Positions 8,347 to 18,115 are shown, counted from the first letter of the stretch. The stretch: 64,000 nucleotides of DNA from Gemmatimonadota bacterium (GCA_028873695.1 JAPPNU010000028.1:62001-126000), one strand, 5' to 3'. Numbers and translations: made by a program. Notes: generated by a model from the sequence alone, not told the origin.

Positions 8347-9270
8347 CTTGAGCAGGCTTCGGACCCTGGCCCGGTCTTTCGCGACGAGTACATCGCCAGA
8401 GGAAGTCCCGGTTGATTGCGTGCACCGCACAGGGCCGCCTGCCAGGCCCATCATTTCCAGACCGGCCTTGAGCATGGGCGTTCCGAGTTCGCCCCTCAGG
8501 GACGTCAGGGGCTCGAACCAGTCCCGGAGGTCCATCGCTGTCTTCCAGCGCCGCCGCACCCCGGCATTGTGCATCCGGATGGACATCGGCAGGGTAAGGT
8601 TTGCCATTCCCGTCGTGAATCCGCTTGCGCCCGCGAGATAGTAGTAGGGGGCCATGTTCTCCCCGCCCCCCGTGATAATGGGCACGCGGTGATCCACGAC
8701 CCTGCAGCCGGTGCGAACCCAGTCGACCGCATTGCTCTCCTCCTTGATGGCGACGACCTTCTCGAGCCTGGAAAAACGCTTCACGAGGTCTATCGAGAGG
8801 AGTTGCCGCGGCGCCCGGAACGGGATGACGCCGATGTCCGCGGCTTTCGCGATTGCCTCGTGGTGCTTCCAGATCGCCGCTTCGCCGCGTGCGACAACCG
8901 GGTCGTGAGGCATCACAAGCAGGGCGTCGCAGCCTGCGTCCTGTGCGTTTTCCGCCATCTTCACGGCTCTTCCCGTGCTCCATCCGATTCCGCAGACGAT
9001 CCCGCACGATCCACCCGCGCCCGCAACCGCCGCGGCGGCCAGATCCTTGACTTCGGATGGCGACAGGTCGTAGAATTCCCCGGATCCGCCGCAGATCACC
9101 AGGGTCTTGCGGCCCTTGATCCCCGCGAAATAACGGGCGTTTTTCTCCAGGCCCGCTGCATCGATGCGGTACGCGCCCTTGCGGTTCAGGGCGGTCTTCA
9201 TCGGCGTCATGACAAAGACGTAGACGCCTCGCGCGTCCGGAGATCTCCGCAATGTATTGCCATCGCTCAT
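8329..9270 (-). CDS. Dihydrodipicolinate synthase-family aldolase/dehydratase
   Basis: This 313-residue class I aldolase of the DHDPS/NAL family forms a TIM barrel. The Schiff-base lysine is K176 in VVAIKEESN. The tyrosine that DHDPS and NAL place in a YN motif is replaced by F151 (VIPFRAP), which argues against dapA and in favour of a keto-deoxy sugar-acid dehydratase or aldolase. Other signatures are VCGIGWSTGRAVKMAE and a glycine-rich GGGENMAP. The start at 9270 has a GGAG upstream; a longer frame to 9306 is less likely. Immediately upstream on the same strand is an HpcH-type aldolase, so both may act on 2-keto-3-deoxy acids. Confidence 0.85.
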   Translation of the reverse strand: MSDGNTLRRSPDARGVYVFVMTPMKTALNRKGAYRIDAAGLEKNARYFAGIKGRKTLVICGGSGEFYDLSPSEVKDLAAAAVAGAGGSCGIVCGIGWSTGRAVKMAENAQDAGCDALLVMPHDPVVARGEAAIWKHHEAIAKAADIGVIPFRAPRQLLSIDLVKRFSRLEKVVAIKEESNAVDWVRTGCRVVDHRVPIITGGGENMAPYYYLAGASGFTTGMANLTLPMSIRMHNAGVRRRWKTAMDLRDWFEPLTSLRGELGTPMLKAGLEMMGLAGGPVRCTQSTGTSSGDVLVAKDRARVRSLLKKKGVL

Positions 9271-9329
9271 GAGTGACGTGCTCCGACGTCCTGCCGTCCG
9301 ATGCACCCTCGTGGGCGGGTATTCTGCCG

Positions 9330-10097
9330 TTACGCCGTATGCGGATCGAATGCTGCGGCGATGTTCTGCATGCCCGCCGCGACAAGGCCGCCGTCCGATC
9401 CGAGCGCAATAAAGGTGAATCCGTCCCGCACAGCTGCATCGAGATGACCGGGGTCCAGAAGGAGTATACCGGCCGCCTTGCCGGCCCGCCTGGCGGCTTC
9501 GGAGACGCGTGCCCTGGCGTCCAGAAACCGGGGATGGTCGAACTGCTGCGGAATCCCCAGGTTGACGCTGAGGTCGAGGGGGCCGATGAACAGGACGTCC
9601 ACGCCGTCCACTGCTGCAATATCGTCAATGGCGCTGACGGCTTCCGGGGTTTCGATCTGGACGACGGTCGTCAGCAACTCGTGGGACCTGCTGAAATATT
9701 CCTCGAAATCCCGTCCGAACTCGCTGCCCCGGTTCAATTTGGCAACGCCCCGAATACCCCTCGGCGGATAGCGGCTCGAAGCCACCGCCTGTTCGGCCTC
9801 AACCACCGAACTCACGTAGGGTACCATCACGCCCGAAGCGCCCATATCCAGGACGCGTTTGAACCGGGGGGGTTCGTTTGCAGCAATGCGGACGATGGGC
9901 ACGGCGGCCGTACCCGAGACGACCTGAAGCTGGACCCGCAGCGTTTCCAGGTCCGATGCGCCGTGTTCGACGTCGATCAGGACCCAGTCGAGACCGCTCT
10001 TCCCTGCGATTTCGGCCGTCACGGCGGACCCCAGGTTCAAGAATGTCCCCGCCACGACTTCGCGCTCGATTGCACGCTGGCGGATGCTCTTTATCAT
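9330..10097 (-). CDS. HpcH/HpaI-family class II aldolase
   Basis: This 255-residue metal-dependent aldolase resembles 4-hydroxy-2-oxoheptanedioate or 2-keto-3-deoxy-L-rhamnonate aldolase. Diagnostic blocks are LDWVLIDVEHGASD (about residues 32-45), MVPYVSSVVEAEQAV, SSRYPPRGIRG and VVQIETPEAVSAIDDIAAV, which carry the metal-binding Glu and the Arg/Pro loop. ATG 10097 with AAAGG upstream was chosen over a longer frame to 10163. It sits 59 bp upstream of the DHDPS-family gene in the same direction, consistent with a keto-acid-splitting pathway. Confidence 0.88.
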   Translation of the reverse strand: MIKSIRQRAIEREVVAGTFLNLGSAVTAEIAGKSGLDWVLIDVEHGASDLETLRVQLQVVSGTAAVPIVRIAANEPPRFKRVLDMGASGVMVPYVSSVVEAEQAVASSRYPPRGIRGVAKLNRGSEFGRDFEEYFSRSHELLTTVVQIETPEAVSAIDDIAAVDGVDVLFIGPLDLSVNLGIPQQFDHPRFLDARARVSEAARRAGKAAGILLLDPGHLDAAVRDGFTFIALGSDGGLVAAGMQNIAAAFDPHTA

Positions 10098-10219
10098 GGC
10101 GAAACCTTTCTGCCCGAGGCCATGGATCGCAGGGGCACGGCGGAACCCGGCCGGCCGACGCAACCGGACTCACGTGCGAGATCCGGGACGGGTGGAACGT
10201 TTGTGGCGCACGGACCCGA

Positions 10220-10465
10220 TCAGGGGTCGTCGCAGTCGGGGCGGTCCGGGTCCTCGATGACGACGCCGTCACGGAGGTATTCCAGCGCCTTGGTATAACT
10301 TCTGTTCTCCAGGAAATGATCCAGTTGCCGGGACGTGAAGGGAGCAAGTCTCCGGTGGAGCACGGCCAGATGGTGCAGGTGGTCCGCGATCGGTTCCCTC
10401 TTTGCAATGGCGTCCATCAGCGCTTCCAATGCTGTCCTCAGCGATGCAGCCTGTGCCGACGTCAC
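10220..10465 (-). CDS. Small hypothetical protein, translationally coupled to AAC(3)-like gene
   Basis: This 81-residue all-helical, acidic-ended protein is not recognised. It starts at a GTG (10465) one base after the TGA of the upstream acetyltransferase gene and has a perfect AAGGAGG ribosome-binding site 5 nt before the start, embedded in the last codons of that gene. That arrangement strongly supports real, coupled translation. The sequence has no signal peptide or cysteine; a LxxHLAVLHRRL stretch suggests a helical hairpin. Function unknown. Confidence 0.6.
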   Translation of the reverse strand: MTSAQAASLRTALEALMDAIAKREPIADHLHHLAVLHRRLAPFTSRQLDHFLENRSYTKALEYLRDGVVIEDPDRPDCDDP

Positions 10466-10466
10466 A

Positions 10467-11375
10467 TCAACCTCCTTCAGGATACTGCCCGCGGCCGGTT
10501 CGGTCCGGTGTTCCTCCCGGAATTGGACTGTCCGTTTTCGGCCCTGCCTGCGCCGAGTTGTGCTCGGCAGGCAGGCGGCGAGAAAACCGGCTGGATGCGC
10601 CCTGTTTGGAATACGCCTCCGGCCTCACTTCGACTTCCTCCACAAGCGTATCCACATAGGTCCGGATGGGGAATAGCCGGGAGTCGGCATCGCCAACCCG
10701 ACCCCGGCGCAGCTCGCCGTTTTGTTCCCAGAATGCCCCCAGCGCCGGTCGATCGATCCACATGTATTTCGCATCCGGCCGGTTTTCGCGGCGCCGGTGC
10801 CAGCAGATGACTTCAACAAGGTGAATGTAGGTGGAGGATTCGTACGTCACCCCCAGCATGAGGACTTTACCGCCGGACGCGTACGCGCGGACCATCGGTG
10901 AATCGTCCCCGTAGGTCTTGCCCCACGGGTCGCGGTCCCACGGAGAAGACCGTCCGTTTACGGCGCGGTGGCCGCCAACGAATGTCCTGGCGTTTCTGCC
11001 GCGTGCGGCGACGGAATGGGAATAGTGGTCGGACCGGTACGTTCCGGGCAGCAGGCGGAAGAATTCAGTGAGCCAACCCACGGTTGAGGGGGTCGTACCA
11101 GGGTCCCATGTCTCGGCGCGCATCCGGCTGTCCGCCAAGAGATTGAACGATGGCATCAGGATGAGGCCGCCGGGATCCGCCGCGTTCTCAAGGGCTCTCA
11201 CGACGGTGCGCGCACCGCCCTCGATCTCTCCAAGGCTTTTGAAAGACGTGTGAACAAAGAGCGTATCGCCCTGTTCCACGCCAAGCGCTCGCAGGTCCCG
11301 GGAGAGCGTATCGAGCGTGTGGCTCCGGGAAACGTCACCTGCCTCTGCCAACGCCGGTTCGCCTGCTGTATCCAT
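10467..11375 (-). CDS. AAC(3)-family N-acetyltransferase
   Basis: This 302-residue protein resembles the aminoglycoside 3-N-acetyltransferase (AntAT/YokD) family. It has the N-terminal TLFVHTSFKSLGEIEGG motif (residues about 38-54), a LILMPSFN block, and the central LMLGVTYESSTYIHLVEV segment with the conserved His. Chromosomal members of this family acetylate unknown amines, so antibiotic resistance should not be assumed. No strong ribosome-binding site is visible before the ATG at 11375. The gene is coupled to the small ORF downstream and lies 63 bp after the RDD gene. Confidence 0.85.
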   Translation of the reverse strand: MDTAGEPALAEAGDVSRSHTLDTLSRDLRALGVEQGDTLFVHTSFKSLGEIEGGARTVVRALENAADPGGLILMPSFNLLADSRMRAETWDPGTTPSTVGWLTEFFRLLPGTYRSDHYSHSVAARGRNARTFVGGHRAVNGRSSPWDRDPWGKTYGDDSPMVRAYASGGKVLMLGVTYESSTYIHLVEVICWHRRRENRPDAKYMWIDRPALGAFWEQNGELRRGRVGDADSRLFPIRTYVDTLVEEVEVRPEAYSKQGASSRFSRRLPAEHNSAQAGPKTDSPIPGGTPDRTGRGQYPEGG

Positions 11376-11438
11376 ACGTTACGCAAAATTCCCACGGGAT
11401 GCGGCGTTCAGGGGGAATTATCGGGATTGACAAAGGGT

Positions 11439-11981
11439 TCAGGCGCGGCTGCCGGCCCGGAACACGGCGGTCCCGACAATCCGATCGTGCAGCGCCTGGC
11501 TGGACGCGCCGAGGGCGAGGAAGCATCCGAAGAATACGATGGCGCCGCCCGCCAACCCGATCCAGACCAGAAGGTGACTTCCGGTGAGTACAACCAGAAA
11601 GGTGGTAAGAACGTTGATCTGCTTGATAAACATGCGCAGAATTAGTGTCGCCGGGGTCGCAGAAGTCCCGGTTGCGTTACCTATTCTCATCTTGAGAACC
11701 ATCTTGCCGGGCGATGCGCCGGTGAGCCCCTCGATAAACCAGTACAGGAGTTGAACGAGGGCCACGGCTACACCGACGCCGGCTACGATCTGCGTCAGAT
11801 TCGCCGGATGGTGCACTCCCGAGGCGTGCGGGGGACCTTCCCTGCCGGCGACGGCCTGGACGATCCACGTCAGTATCAGCAGGATGAGGATGTCGACAGC
11901 CAATGCGCCGAGCCGTCTGCCGAAGCCGACTCTTCCGGAGGCGCCAACGGTGCGGATCTCGTCAGTCTGGTGGTCTGACAT
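11439..11981 (-). CDS. RDD-family membrane protein
   Basis: This 180-residue inner-membrane protein has the RDD layout: a first hydrophobic helix preceded by GFGRRLGALAVDILI (Arg and Asp of the family name) at about residues 20-40, a second helix near 65-85, the conserved GASPGKMVLKMRI block near 89-101, and a last helix near 140-160 before LHDRIVGT. The function is unknown; family members are proposed transporters or accessory proteins. It is the last gene before a 195-bp gap preceding the polyamine fusion gene. Confidence 0.85.
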   Translation of the reverse strand: MSDHQTDEIRTVGASGRVGFGRRLGALAVDILILLILTWIVQAVAGREGPPHASGVHHPANLTQIVAGVGVAVALVQLLYWFIEGLTGASPGKMVLKMRIGNATGTSATPATLILRMFIKQINVLTTFLVVLTGSHLLVWIGLAGGAIVFFGCFLALGASSQALHDRIVGTAVFRAGSRA

Positions 11982-12176
11982 GGACGTTTCCTTCTCCTTT
12001 TTACAGTGAACGTCGAAACGCAGTCGCGGCTGAAGCTACGGTCAGCAGGGCGCGTTGTCAACAGGAAAGCAGACAAAGCCGCGTCATCCGGTCAACAGCG
12101 CCGCGGGCGCCTTGTGTAGAAGATCCGAGTGTATTCAGCGCGAACCGAATAAGGATTCCGCGGTATGGCGACGTGT

Positions 12177-13484
12177 TTACCTGCGAATCTGCGGGGGTTC
12201 CGACCGCGCAAGCTTCGGGTTTTCGCCTCGCAGGAGACGTTTGACATAGGGGGGGAGGACAAAGGCGGCTCTGTGAATCTCGTCGTTGTAGTATTGCAGG
12301 CCGTGGACATCCGCAAAGCGGCGCGCGCTCGCCGTATTGACGGCGTCCGGCGGGTCCGCACGCCCGGTTGCGGCATAGGAAAAACTGAGCAGCCCGGTCG
12401 TATACGTGGGTATGCAGGCCAGGTAGCAGTGTACGTTTCCCTGGCCGAAGACCGACTGCTGGCGTCTGTAAATTTCAGAGAAGGTGCGGCTGTCGAGCGC
12501 GGGTGGTTCCGTCTGCGCGACCATGACGCCTCCGGACCTGAGGCATTTCCGGACCCGCCCGTAGAAAGGTTCCGAGAAAAGTCGCCGGGTTTCGCCTGAG
12601 GGATTGGCAGCGTCGACGATCGCGAGGTCGAAGGATCCGGCGGGACAGGATTGTAGAAAGTCGAAACCGTCGGCAATGTGTAGCGAGAGCCTGGGGTCTT
12701 CGAATGCCGGCGCAAGTGCCGGGAAATGTTGCCTGCACGCGCTGACAACCATGGCATCCAGCTCAACGACGACGACCTCCTCGATACGCTTGTAGCGTAA
12801 CAACTCGCGCAGGGCTCCGCCGTCGCCGCCACCGATAACCAGGGCGCGTTTCGCCTCGGGGCGGGTCTGCATGGGTACGTGGACGATCATCTCGTGGTAG
12901 ATGTGCTCGTCGCGTTCCGTGCATACAATCGCACCGTCGATTACCAGGGTCCTGCCGTACCCGTAGCTGTCCAGGACTTCGATCTTCTGATGCGGGGTCT
13001 GGCGCCGGAAGAGCGCGCCGGCGTGTCTGAGCGAGAGGGCAATCCCTTCCTCCCGCCTGGTAAACCAGAGATTGCGGATGTGTGCCTCAGGCGCTTCCGC
13101 GGCCGCCTGCGCGGGCGCGGCATCCGCCTGAACGGGACCATCGAACGGACCGCGGTCGACTTCCCGGGTCGTGCCGTGAGCGGCCTTCAGGTCCGACTTC
13201 AACGCTTCATACGCGGGCCACGGGTCAATCGTGTCTCCGCAGGTAAACAGATCGACCGCGGCAAAACCGTACTCGGGCCAGGTATGGATGGAGAGGTGGC
13301 TCTCGTGGATAACGACGACGCCGGAGACGCCGTAGGGCGAAAAACGATGGAAAGACGTGTTGATCACGGTCGCGTTCGCGGCTCGGGCGGCGCGAACCAT
13401 ACACGCTTCAATGCGGATGACGTCGTTCAGTACGGATGCTGGAGACCCGTAGAGTTCAACCAGAATGTGTCTGCCGAGCGGCAC
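12177..13484 (-). CDS. Fused S-adenosylmethionine decarboxylase / spermidine synthase
   Basis: This 435-residue bifunctional polyamine enzyme carries a class 1b AdoMet decarboxylase at residues 1-110. Its self-cleavage site is E61-S62 in [12 protein letters not shown], with S54, H67 and C82 at the positions of the known processing residues of Thermotoga AdoMetDC. A Pro/Ala-rich linker (about 111-135) leads to a spermidine-synthase domain (about 137-435) with IDGAI (182-186), [10 protein letters not shown] (190-199), GGGDGG (218-223) and D291 in IVDAANP. Two usual substrate residues are changed: Gln of DGxxQ is V187, and the second Asp of DSTDP is N294, so the amine acceptor may not be putrescine. 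One chain would make and consume decarboxylated AdoMet. Confidence 0.92.
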   Translation of the reverse strand: MPLGRHILVELYGSPASVLNDVIRIEACMVRAARAANATVINTSFHRFSPYGVSGVVVIHESHLSIHTWPEYGFAAVDLFTCGDTIDPWPAYEALKSDLKAAHGTTREVDRGPFDGPVQADAAPAQAAAEAPEAHIRNLWFTRREEGIALSLRHAGALFRRQTPHQKIEVLDSYGYGRTLVIDGAIVCTERDEHIYHEMIVHVPMQTRPEAKRALVIGGGDGGALRELLRYKRIEEVVVVELDAMVVSACRQHFPALAPAFEDPRLSLHIADGFDFLQSCPAGSFDLAIVDAANPSGETRRLFSEPFYGRVRKCLRSGGVMVAQTEPPALDSRTFSEIYRRQQSVFGQGNVHCYLACIPTYTTGLLSFSYAATGRADPPDAVNTASARRFADVHGLQYYNDEIHRAAFVLPPYVKRLLRGENPKLARSEPPQIRR

Positions 13485-13576
13485 GGCTTACGGTATCCAC
13501 GGCAGGTGCGGGCATCGACGCGCCGGGCGAGGCGGCGGGGCTGCCGATGGGCGTGTAAGAAGGCGCGGGAACGGCA

Positions 13577-16500
13577 TCAGACGCTCTCCCCGGCAGACGC
13601 CAGGCTGGCCGCCGTTCCCTTGTCGATCAGTTCATCGCCTTCGTTTGCGTATTGACGTTGATTTTCTTCCGGAATGGTTCGCCAGATGAGGAACTGTTTC
13701 CGGATCTGGTTCATAAAGCGCTGGTTGCATCGCTTCCACGAGGCGAGGTCGCCCGAGAGCCGGTTAATGGTGATTTCCAGCGCGTGGATGCCGAAAGTGC
13801 CCGTGGGCGTGGACGTCAGGCTGATGTTCTGGCTGACCCCGAGATCGAACGGCGCCAGCCAGATGGTCGTATCTATTCGATAGCCGCGTCCCCGGTCGGT
13901 GTCATACATGGACAGGTTTGCGCCGTGGGTGAAGAAGGTGCCCATCGAACTTTCCGTATGAAAGTCGAAATACCTGGTGAGAAACGTAAACAGCCCCAGG
14001 ACCTCGCCGCCGGAGATGGTGAAGGGAAACTCGAAATGCCACCGGTCCGCATCCGGCTCGGGGAGCTTCCAGCGCCGGGTGATGTCCGGAACCGCCATCT
14101 GGGAGGCCCGCCGGGCGGGGTAAACGGTGGACAGGATGACCACGAGCATGACAAGCGTGGACGATGCCATTGCCGAGACGGAGGAATAGTTCAACGTGAG
14201 GCCCTCGAGGAGCCCGTGCCAGAAGAGGAGCTTGGACACGCCCTGCGCGAGCAGATAACCCGAGACCGCGCCAAGCACGGCGTACACGCAGGACTCGGCC
14301 AGGAACAGGAAGGCGATGTGTACCGGCGCCAGGCCGACCGAGGAATAGATGCCGATTTCACGGAATCGTTCGTACACCGATCCCATCATTGTGTTCAACA
14401 CGATCAGCGCCGCAATCGCGATGGGAACGAAGAGGTTTGCGAGGCCCTGGGGCGAGGCCTGTCCGTACGAGGAGTACACGGAAACGGCAATGCGCCCGAT
14501 CTTCCCCTCCGGCGAAATCTCCGGTACGCCCGCAAAAAGGACCACGGAAAGCCGAGAGATAAAACTCTCCACGCGAGCCTTGACCACCGATGGATCCCTG
14601 AACCGGACCGCAATCGCCTGGAGCGGGCTGTTGACTTCCCTCAGGGTCTGGTAGGGAACCACCATGACGTTTGCAGGATCGAGGTGTTCGAACTCCATGA
14701 TTTCGACGTCGGTCTCCTCCAGCCCGGCCTTCTCGCGCTTCTCCTGCTGGGCCATCTGCATGAACACGTTCTCATCGGTCAGCACGAAATCTGCGGGCGT
14801 GAGCGGCTCCCCATCGAGGTCTCTCAGGTCCTTCATTCGTTCCGCGTCGATTATTCCGACAACCTTGAAGCGCTCTCCGAAGAGCCGTACTTCCGCCCTG
14901 CCGATGTCGGATTCGTCGATTTTCAGGAGGTCCGCCATCGCCTGGGGCAGAACGGTGACGTTTCGTTCGCCCGGAAGGAACCACCGGCCGGCGGACAGGC
15001 AGTCCTGGATTTCGATCACATCGGTCTCCTGCGCGGTCAGCCCCAAAATGCCGAGCGCGTTGGCCGACGTGCTGTCCGATACCACCTGGATGGCTTTTTT
15101 CTCTTTGGAGGCGTACCAGCTGCGCGCCGCCACAACGGCTTCCTTTCCGAAGTTGGCGTGAACGTAGTCGAGGACCGATTCCTCCAGAGGCGCCCAGTAT
15201 TTGCTGCGAATGAGCATCCCGGGATACGGGCCCAGATTGTCCCGCGCGATCTGGTGGAATTTGAGCTGGGACTTGATTGACGAGAAAGACAGGACGGTAA
15301 AGGTGAGCAGGACGAGTGTGGTAAAGGTGAGCAGCGTTCTGAGCTTGCGCCGCTTCATATTGGCGATGCCCAGTTGAAAGGCAGCCAGAGAGGCCGAAAT
15401 CCGACCCACGTCCACGTCGTGGATCACGGCGGCCTCCGTTCGGAGGTTGCGCATCTGGCTGTTGAAGCGGGAGAAGACCAGACTGATCACGAAGCTGGCG
15501 AGCGCCAGAAGCACGAAGGCGAGGAGTATGACGAACGGATTTGACAGGTCGAACGCGGGATGGACGATCGACAGGAAGATCCAGATCACCACGAAAATGC
15601 CGGCAAATCCCGCGATCTGCCGCCTGATGTCCACCGCCGTAAAGATTAGCCGCTCACCGAAGAAGGCACACGGCAGCACCAGCGCCATGAAAAAGATTAT
15701 ACCCCGGATCACGTCGTTCTGCGTACCCTTGACATCCGGATACGCGCGAGACTCCAGGCCCAGCGCGGCCCGCGAATGCCTGATGAAATCGTCCCACCGC
15801 AGTTGTTCCCGGGCGACGTCCGCCTGGTCCAGATGTTTTTTCGCCCGCGTGTGCAGATCGGCAAGGCGTTCGTTTTCGATTCCGTAGGCGTCCAGTTCGC
15901 GCATCCTGGCGTGGTCCAGTACCCACATGTCCCTGGCGGCCTGGTACGCCGTATGCGTGATTGCGCCGTGCGTGGCCGCGACGAATCCGCTCTTGTGCGC
16001 CGCTTCGACGCTTGTCGTATCGGTTGCATTCAGCAGCAGGTAGCGGATGCCGATGCCACGTGTATGCATGGTGAGTTTGAGTCTTGTGCCGGGAGGAGTG
16101 AACACGACGCCCACGGGCTCGTTGGGTCCGTATCCCAGGGTATAGCCGTATTCCCGCGGGGCGGTGTTCCCGTCTCCGTACAAGGAGAGACTCGGGAGCT
16201 TGGTGAGGTAACGCGGGTCAACGGTTTCGTAGAAGTCGGTTGAAACACAGGGAAACAGGATACGCGTGGCGCGCGTTATCCACCAGTCCATGCCGAACTC
16301 GGGCTTGTAGATCCGCGCTGCCTGCCCTCGATCCGACGCATAGGTGATTTCGCCGCTTTCGGGGTCAAGGTAAAAGGCATCCAGGCCAACCCAGCGCACC
16401 GCCAGGCCCGGAACGTAGAACTCGCCGTTTTCGTCGGCCTGATCGAAGAAGATAGCGCGGACGCCCTTGACCGATTTCTCGTAGGACATTCTCAATACCG

Positions 16501-18115
16501 CCACCGCGTCCTTGCGAGGCCGGTCCGGCGTGATGCTGCGCCGGGGAAAGGTGAGGATGCGTCCCTTCAGCGCGCGCATGCGATCCTTCATCTTCACGCG
16601 GTAGTCAGGCAGAAAGCCGGGATCGTTCAAGGCCTTGCTGAGCGCCGCGGTCAACAGCCGGATCTGATTCGTGAGATTGGGCAGATTGACCTTGTCGACG
16701 GTGTCGTGGGGGGTGTCGACCCTGAATCGGGCGTCGTTGATGGTCACGAACGCCAGCGTCGGCATACCCGCGGTGAGTACGACCTGTGAGTCGGTCTTCA
16801 GGTTCCCGCCGGGAATTAACATGCTCCAGCTCATGCCCGAAGGCGGGTTGATTCCGTCGACGAGCGACCGTTTTGCGTCCATGCCGAACGCCGGCGCGAG
16901 GTCCGCGCCGAGCCTGCTGAAGCGTTTGCCAAGGGGCGTGAAGAACCGCTGGAAATAGAACGCGGTGGAACCGTTCCAGACGGCCATCTGGTCGGTCTGC
17001 GAGGTGAGGTCCAGGGAGATCCACAGCCGGATATCGATGGGATCCGTCATCAGCGCGGCGAAGTGTTCCTCCTTCCGCGCGTGCCTACCCAGAAAGTCGC
17101 AGACGCCGCGAAAACCGAGATGATGCGCCGACGTTGCCAGGAAGAGGACGGTGTGGGCGGGCGGATGCGCCTTGAAATATTCTGCCATTTCCAGCAGGGC
17201 GGCGATTCCGGATGCCTGTTCGGCGCCCGGGGCGAGCGCGGGTACCACCGACATGGCGTCGTAATAGGCGTCGATGAGTACCACGCGTTCCCGAAGTTGA
17301 GGGTCCGCGCCCGGTATCCAGCCAATGATGTTTTGCGTGGGGTGCCGTTCCCAGTCCATCCGCGAATTCATTTCGACTTCGATCCGCTCGCCGGCGGCCA
17401 GGCGGCGCCGGAGGCGTTCCCCCTCGGACTTGTCGATCCAGAAGCGGGGCGCATTGAGCGGAACCTGGAAGAATTTCTGCTCTGCTTCGGCCGTCGTGGT
17501 GGAGTCCGGCGCGACGAAGACGATCGCTTTGGCGCCCAGCATGGAGGCGTTCATCCAGCGGTTCCAGGAATTGAAATCCATCAGTACGACGCTGCCACCG
17601 GGCTCTCTGCCGTTGAAGTCGGCGAATTCACCCGCGCCACTGTCGATCAACGGGGCCCGCAGTCCGGCGCCCGGGAGCGTAGAGGTGCGTACCAGGTTGG
17701 GCCAGACCGCATGAATGGGGATGACGCGGGACTCGCCCAGGACGCGGAGGCCCCCGCCCTTGTCGACGGGCGACGTGACATCGTAGGTTTCCGTCGAGAC
17801 ATTCTCCAGTCCGATACGTTCGAACTCGTCCTGAATGTACCGGGCTGCCGCCTCATGGCCCGGATAGCCCACCACCCTGGAACCCGATCCGCTGAGCCGG
17901 AGCAGCCGCGATTCGACGCCGGCCGGCGTGATCCGGTCCCGGATGCTGTCGGCCAATTGCTGCTGGCCGGTGGCCACCCGGGCGGGCGGCGGTTCCGGAT
18001 ATCGGATATCGAACCACTCGAACAGGCGGTCGGTCAGCGCCTGAGGGGAGACCAGGGTCAACGCGAGAAAGGCGATGAGGATGACCACGCCGATGGTGAT
18101 GTTTTTTGTTTTCAC
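13577..18115 (-). CDS. M28 peptidase-like / FtsX-type permease fusion protein
   Basis: This 1512-residue membrane protein has a membrane anchor at residues 8-27, a PA-like insert (about 110-230), an M28 zinc-peptidase-like domain (about 260-500), a linker domain, then a cluster of membrane helices from about residue 870 and an FtsX/MacB-type permease core with a large extracytoplasmic loop. Three helices follow LFVPIAIAALIVLNTMMGS near residue 1260. The M28 metal motifs look degenerate: HxD is AYYDA (283-287), the bridging Asp region is GAEQASG (297-303), and the EE pair is HH (SAHHLG, 329-334). Peptidase activity is therefore doubtful. No ATPase partner is adjacent. It starts with GTG at 18115. 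Confidence 0.85.
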   Translation of the reverse strand: MKTKNITIGVVILIAFLALTLVSPQALTDRLFEWFDIRYPEPPPARVATGQQQLADSIRDRITPAGVESRLLRLSGSGSRVVGYPGHEAAARYIQDEFERIGLENVSTETYDVTSPVDKGGGLRVLGESRVIPIHAVWPNLVRTSTLPGAGLRAPLIDSGAGEFADFNGREPGGSVVLMDFNSWNRWMNASMLGAKAIVFVAPDSTTTAEAEQKFFQVPLNAPRFWIDKSEGERLRRRLAAGERIEVEMNSRMDWERHPTQNIIGWIPGADPQLRERVVLIDAYYDAMSVVPALAPGAEQASGIAALLEMAEYFKAHPPAHTVLFLATSAHHLGFRGVCDFLGRHARKEEHFAALMTDPIDIRLWISLDLTSQTDQMAVWNGSTAFYFQRFFTPLGKRFSRLGADLAPAFGMDAKRSLVDGINPPSGMSWSMLIPGGNLKTDSQVVLTAGMPTLAFVTINDARFRVDTPHDTVDKVNLPNLTNQIRLLTAALSKALNDPGFLPDYRVKMKDRMRALKGRILTFPRRSITPDRPRKDAVAVLRMSYEKSVKGVRAIFFDQADENGEFYVPGLAVRWVGLDAFYLDPESGEITYASDRGQAARIYKPEFGMDWWITRATRILFPCVSTDFYETVDPRYLTKLPSLSLYGDGNTAPREYGYTLGYGPNEPVGVVFTPPGTRLKLTMHTRGIGIRYLLLNATDTTSVEAAHKSGFVAATHGAITHTAYQAARDMWVLDHARMRELDAYGIENERLADLHTRAKKHLDQADVAREQLRWDDFIRHSRAALGLESRAYPDVKGTQNDVIRGIIFFMALVLPCAFFGERLIFTAVDIRRQIAGFAGIFVVIWIFLSIVHPAFDLSNPFVILLAFVLLALASFVISLVFSRFNSQMRNLRTEAAVIHDVDVGRISASLAAFQLGIANMKRRKLRTLLTFTTLVLLTFTVLSFSSIKSQLKFHQIARDNLGPYPGMLIRSKYWAPLEESVLDYVHANFGKEAVVAARSWYASKEKKAIQVVSDSTSANALGILGLTAQETDVIEIQDCLSAGRWFLPGERNVTVLPQAMADLLKIDESDIGRAEVRLFGERFKVVGIIDAERMKDLRDLDGEPLTPADFVLTDENVFMQMAQQEKREKAGLEETDVEIMEFEHLDPANVMVVPYQTLREVNSPLQAIAVRFRDPSVVKARVESFISRLSVVLFAGVPEISPEGKIGRIAVSVYSSYGQASPQGLANLFVPIAIAALIVLNTMMGSVYERFREIGIYSSVGLAPVHIAFLFLAESCVYAVLGAVSGYLLAQGVSKLLFWHGLLEGLTLNYSSVSAMASSTLVMLVVILSTVYPARRASQMAVPDITRRWKLPEPDADRWHFEFPFTISGGEVLGLFTFLTRYFDFHTESSMGTFFTHGANLSMYDTDRGRGYRIDTTIWLAPFDLGVSQNISLTSTPTGTFGIHALEITINRLSGDLASWKRCNQRFMNQIRKQFLIWRTIPEENQRQYANEGDELIDKGTAASLASAGESV

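Noticed and set aside
8294..9628. A 444-codon minus-strand frame overlapping both aldolase genes
   Set aside because: It overlaps two better-supported genes in another frame, and its sequence is Arg/Gly/Pro-rich without any motif.
10467..11375. Aminoglycoside-resistance gene
   Set aside because: The family is broad and many chromosomal members are not resistance determinants. There is no mobile element nearby.
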